A DNA stretch of 16,437 nucleotides from NCBI GenBank assembly GCA_019419995.1, contig JAHZHZ010000020.1, forward strand, positions 1-16,437, given 5' to 3'. This stretch comes from Clostridiales bacterium. Lineage in GTDB: Bacteria; Bacillota; Clostridia; Christensenellales; Aristaeellaceae. Positions 14,211 to 16,437 of this stretch are shown here, in pieces. The translations under genes and the position numbers were made by a program. Position 1 is the stretch's first letter; each line of letters starts with the position of its first letter. The notes beneath the pieces are model-generated. The model ran no database searches, was not told the DNA's origin, and saw nothing but the letters and a program-made list of their open reading frames with translations.

Positions 14211-16437
14211 ATGAAGAATCAGATGTTGCGCCTTGTATCGGCATTGCTGTGCTTGGCTCTGCTCCTTTCCGGAGTTCCCGTCATGGCAGAGGAAGGCAGT
14301 TCCCCGGCCGTGCAGACGGAAGCTCCTGCAGAGGAAGCCCCAAAGGCTCCCGAGCCCGCCCCCACTGCGGCTCCCACAGCAGCGCCCACAAAAGCACCTA
14401 CCGAGGCTCCTACGGCGGCGCCTACCAAGGCTCCTACCGAGGCTCCTACGGCGGCGCCTACCAAGGCTCCCACGGCAGCACCTACCGAGGCTCCCACAGC
14501 GGCCCCTACCAAGGCTCCCACGGCAGCACCTACCGAGGCCCCCACAGCGGCCCCTACCGAGGCTCCTACGGCAGCACCTACCGAGGCCCCCACAGCGGCC
14601 CCTACCGAGGCTCCTACGGCGGCACCTACTGAGGCTCCCACAGAAGCGCCCTCAGCTACACCTACCGTCACTCCAGAGCCTACTCTGACACCGGAAGAGC
14701 AGGCACAGGAAGAACTTATACAAGCTATTGGGCAATGGATCAGTGCTCTGAAGGGCCAGAAACTGTCCAGCGACTTTGATAAGGCATTGTGGCTCTACAA
14801 CCGAATGATTTCTAACATAACCCCAAAAGGGGGGCAGACAGCACACGATGCCCTGGTGAAAGGCGCGGCAGACAGTCTGGGCTATGCTCTTGCATATGAA
14901 AATTTGATGAAAGCCGCGGGCATAGATTGCCAAACGGTGAAGGAAAACTCCGTAGCCTGGAACATAGCGAAGCTGGATGGCGAATGGACGCACATCGATG
15001 TGTGGACAGATGACAAAAAACAGAGCTATGGGGAACACTTTGGTCTGAGCGACGGCGCCATGGCGCGTACGCACAGCTGGAATCAAAGCAAATACCCCGC
15101 ATGCACGGGAACTTCGGTAAATTATTACGTGCATGAAAAGGGTTATCAGGCTTACACCGGAGTTGAAAACCTGCGCGCACTTTTGGAGGAAGCCATAGGT
15201 CGTCAGGTCGAAGATATAAAACTGTATAATGCCGGAAAATCGGGATCGTCCCTGGAGAACAGCATCAATTCTCTGTTGGCAGAAACGCATCCGGAAGTTA
15301 CGGCAACGGTACGGGAAAACGGATATCTGGCAAGGGTTCAGTTGAGCTATGATGTAAATGCATCTATGTCAATGATGGCTTCACCCTCTGCCTCAGCTAC
15401 GGCAATGCCGTTGGAGCCCCAGAGCATTTCCCTGACCGCAGAACGCACTACCATTGGTGAAAAGGAAAAAATCCAGCTGGTCGCCACTTTGTATCCCGAG
15501 GGCTCTGTAAGCGAGCTAAAATATAAATCAAGCCGCAGTTCGGATGTATCGGTAGACTCAAATGGCGTAGTGACAGGTAAGGATGTAGGTTCCGCCACCA
15601 TTACAGTTGGCACAGCCAATGGCCTGACAGCTTCCCTGCAGATTACCGTTAAGAAGGCACCCACCAGCGTAAGCATGAGTGCGGATCGCATCGTGCTGGG
15701 CGTGGGCGAAAAGATGCAGATTAACCACAAGCTCTCCTCGGGCAGCACCGGCGCGGTGAAGTTCAGCGCCCAGGACAACGGCGTGCTGACCATCACCCCT
15801 GAGGGACTGGTCACAGCCGTGGCCCCAGGCTCGGCCACGATAACCATCACCACCTATAACGGTAAGAAGAAGAGCGGCACCCTGACAGTCAAACCTGCTC
15901 CCACTTCGATAACTCCGGCCCTTAAGGAGGTATCCATCGGTCAGGACGACAGCTGGGTTCTGGGCTATACCCTCAATGAAGGCAGTTCCGGCGCGGTGAG
16001 CTACTCCTCCTCGGATGAGAGCATCGCAAAGGTGAATGAAGAAGGCCGGATCTATGCCCTGAAGGAGGGCACGGCGGACATCACCCTCACCACCTACAAC
16101 GGAGTAAAGGGCGTATGCCGGGTAACGGTGGCTCCGGCTCCCGAAGGAATCACCCTGACGGCAGACCGCACCACCATCGGCGTCAAGGAGCAGTTGCAGC
16201 TGACGCCGCAGATCATCCCGGAGGGCACGGTAGGCACGCTGGAATTCAAGTCCAGCAAGACCTCCGTAGCCACGGTCAATTCCCAGGGTGTCGTCACCGC
16301 CAAGAAGAGCGGCACGGCCACCATCTGGGTGCGCACCTACAACGGAAAGACGGCTTCCCTGAAGCTCACCGTCAAGAAGGCGCCCACCAGCGTAAGCATG
16401 AGTGCGGATCGCATCGTGCTGGGCGTGGGCGAAAAGA
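14211..16437 (+). CDS. Long secreted surface protein: xAPT repeats, degenerate transglutaminase-like domain, Big_2 array (runs off right edge)
   Basis: The frame from ATG 14211 is open to the window edge (742 codons, no stop). GGAGG lies nine bases upstream. Order of parts: signal peptide (1-26, VMA-EEG); Pro/Ala/Thr linker with 24 xAPT tetrapeptides plus one EAPS (49-148), probably an extended, possibly glycosylated spacer; a transglutaminase-like domain (about 185-290); a region with little similarity to anything I know (about 300-400); and Big_2 (bacterial Ig-like) domains at about 405-480, 485-560, 565-640 and 645-721, with a fifth starting at 726. In the transglutaminase-like part, ALVKGAADSLGYA and VAWNIAKLDGEWTHIDV align with the family's Cys and His motifs, but the Cys position is Ser222 and the His is Val248; Asp263 remains. 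It is therefore probably not an active transglutaminase or protease. Any wall-anchoring signal would lie beyond the window. The role is likely adhesive or structural. Confidence 0.9.
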   Translation, partial: MKNQMLRLVSALLCLALLLSGVPVMAEEGSSPAVQTEAPAEEAPKAPEPAPTAAPTAAPTKAPTEAPTAAPTKAPTEAPTAAPTKAPTAAPTEAPTAAPTKAPTAAPTEAPTAAPTEAPTAAPTEAPTAAPTEAPTAAPTEAPTEAPSATPTVTPEPTLTPEEQAQEELIQAIGQWISALKGQKLSSDFDKALWLYNRMISNITPKGGQTAHDALVKGAADSLGYALAYENLMKAAGIDCQTVKENSVAWNIAKLDGEWTHIDVWTDDKKQSYGEHFGLSDGAMARTHSWNQSKYPACTGTSVNYYVHEKGYQAYTGVENLRALLEEAIGRQVEDIKLYNAGKSGSSLENSINSLLAETHPEVTATVRENGYLARVQLSYDVNASMSMMASPSASATAMPLEPQSISLTAERTTIGEKEKIQLVATLYPEGSVSELKYKSSRSSDVSVDSNGVVTGKDVGSATITVGTANGLTASLQITVKKAPTSVSMSADRIVLGVGEKMQINHKLSSGSTGAVKFSAQDNGVLTITPEGLVTAVAPGSATITITTYNGKKKSGTLTVKPAPTSITPALKEVSIGQDDSWVLGYTLNEGSSGAVSYSSSDESIAKVNEEGRIYALKEGTADITLTTYNGVKGVCRVTVAPAPEGITLTADRTTIGVKEQLQLTPQIIPEGTVGTLEFKSSKTSVATVNSQGVVTAKKSGTATIWVRTYNGKTASLKLTVKKAPTSVSMSADRIVLGVGEK
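14355..14654 (+). repeat. 12-bp (xAPT) coding repeat tract with nested 36- and 48-bp units
   Basis: Twenty-five consecutive four-codon units, all xAPT except the last (EAPS). Their order shows higher units: KAPT-EAPT-AAPT twice (14391-14462, 36 bp each), then KAPT-AAPT-EAPT-AAPT twice (14463-14558, 48 bp each), then EAPT-AAPT-EAPT-AAPT and a degenerate last copy to 14654. Synonymous codons are shared within a class, showing expansion by duplication of different unit lengths. Confidence 0.9.
15651..15714 (+). repeat. Big_2 repeat, copy 1 (63 of 64 bases identical to 16374-16437)
   Basis: The start of the second Big_2 domain recurs 723 bp (241 codons) later as the start of the fifth, with a single synonymous difference (GCA/GCG). 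Confidence 0.9.
16374..16437 (+). repeat. Big_2 repeat, copy 2 (continues beyond the window)
   Basis: Second copy of the 15651-15714 segment. The match runs to the last base of the window, so the true repeat is probably longer. Confidence 0.9.

Noticed and set aside
14219..14671. Long minus-strand frame with VGAS/VGAA repeats, and plus-strand frames rich in Gly/Ser/Tyr or Pro/Arg
   Set aside because: They are shadows of the 12-bp xAPT coding repeat, which has no stop codons in several frames. The plus frame starting at 14211 has the signal peptide, the ribosome-binding site and recognisable domains.
14652..15290. Minus-strand 212-codon frame
   Set aside because: It lies opposite the transglutaminase-like region, has no ribosome-binding site and resembles no protein family.
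1..16437. CRISPR array, insertion sequence, tRNA or prophage
   Set aside because: No regularly spaced non-coding repeats, transposase motifs, cloverleaf sequences or phage genes were seen on either strand.

Overview
The window looks like a chromosomal stretch from a Gram-positive, low-to-mid GC Firmicute, most probably an uncultured gut-type member of class Clostridia. The reasons are strong GGAGG ribosome-binding sites, consensus TTGACA/TATAAT promoters, Gram-positive style signal peptides and lipobox, CwlD-like amidase and Big_2 surface proteins, and PAPS-independent arylsulfate sulfotransferases of the type known from gut Eubacterium. This placement is inference; there is no 16S or similar marker.

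Layout. Positions 1-351 (minus) hold the 5' part of rplU (ribosomal protein L21, GTG start) with a perfect consensus promoter and a structured leader. Positions 422-2129 (minus) hold a TetR-family regulator whose stop codon overlaps the start of an exported N-acetylmuramoyl-L-alanine amidase, both served by a promoter directly after ygiQ. Positions 2130-8333 (minus) hold a housekeeping operon pth-mfd-ygiQ (peptidyl-tRNA hydrolase, transcription-repair coupling factor, YgiQ-family radical SAM protein) with its own promoter. Positions 8404-8550 hold two stem-loops that separate this operon from the next. Positions 8561-12918 (minus) hold a three-gene operon: a membrane-anchored arylsulfate sulfotransferase, a DUF4352-like lipoprotein and a secreted arylsulfate sulfotransferase, each gap 19 bp. 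Positions 13184-13968 (minus) hold a solitary araD-type L-ribulose-5-phosphate 4-epimerase with a strong terminator. From 14211 to the right edge (plus) runs the first 742 codons of a very long secreted protein: signal peptide, a 24-fold xAPT repeat, a transglutaminase-like domain that has lost its Cys and His, and tandem Big_2 domains arranged in a three-domain super-repeat.

How the genes fit together. The left half is ordinary core biology (ribosome, translation quality control, transcription-coupled repair) plus a regulator/cell-wall amidase pair. The right half is accessory and faces outward: the sulfotransferase-lipoprotein-sulfotransferase operon is predicted to move sulfate between phenolic compounds outside the membrane, and the long Big_2 protein is probably a wall-associated or secreted surface protein. 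The most interesting items are the twin sulfotransferase operon, the catalytically dead transglutaminase-like domain with its nested repeats, and an IGGADGPT motif at the mature N-terminus of the amidase.
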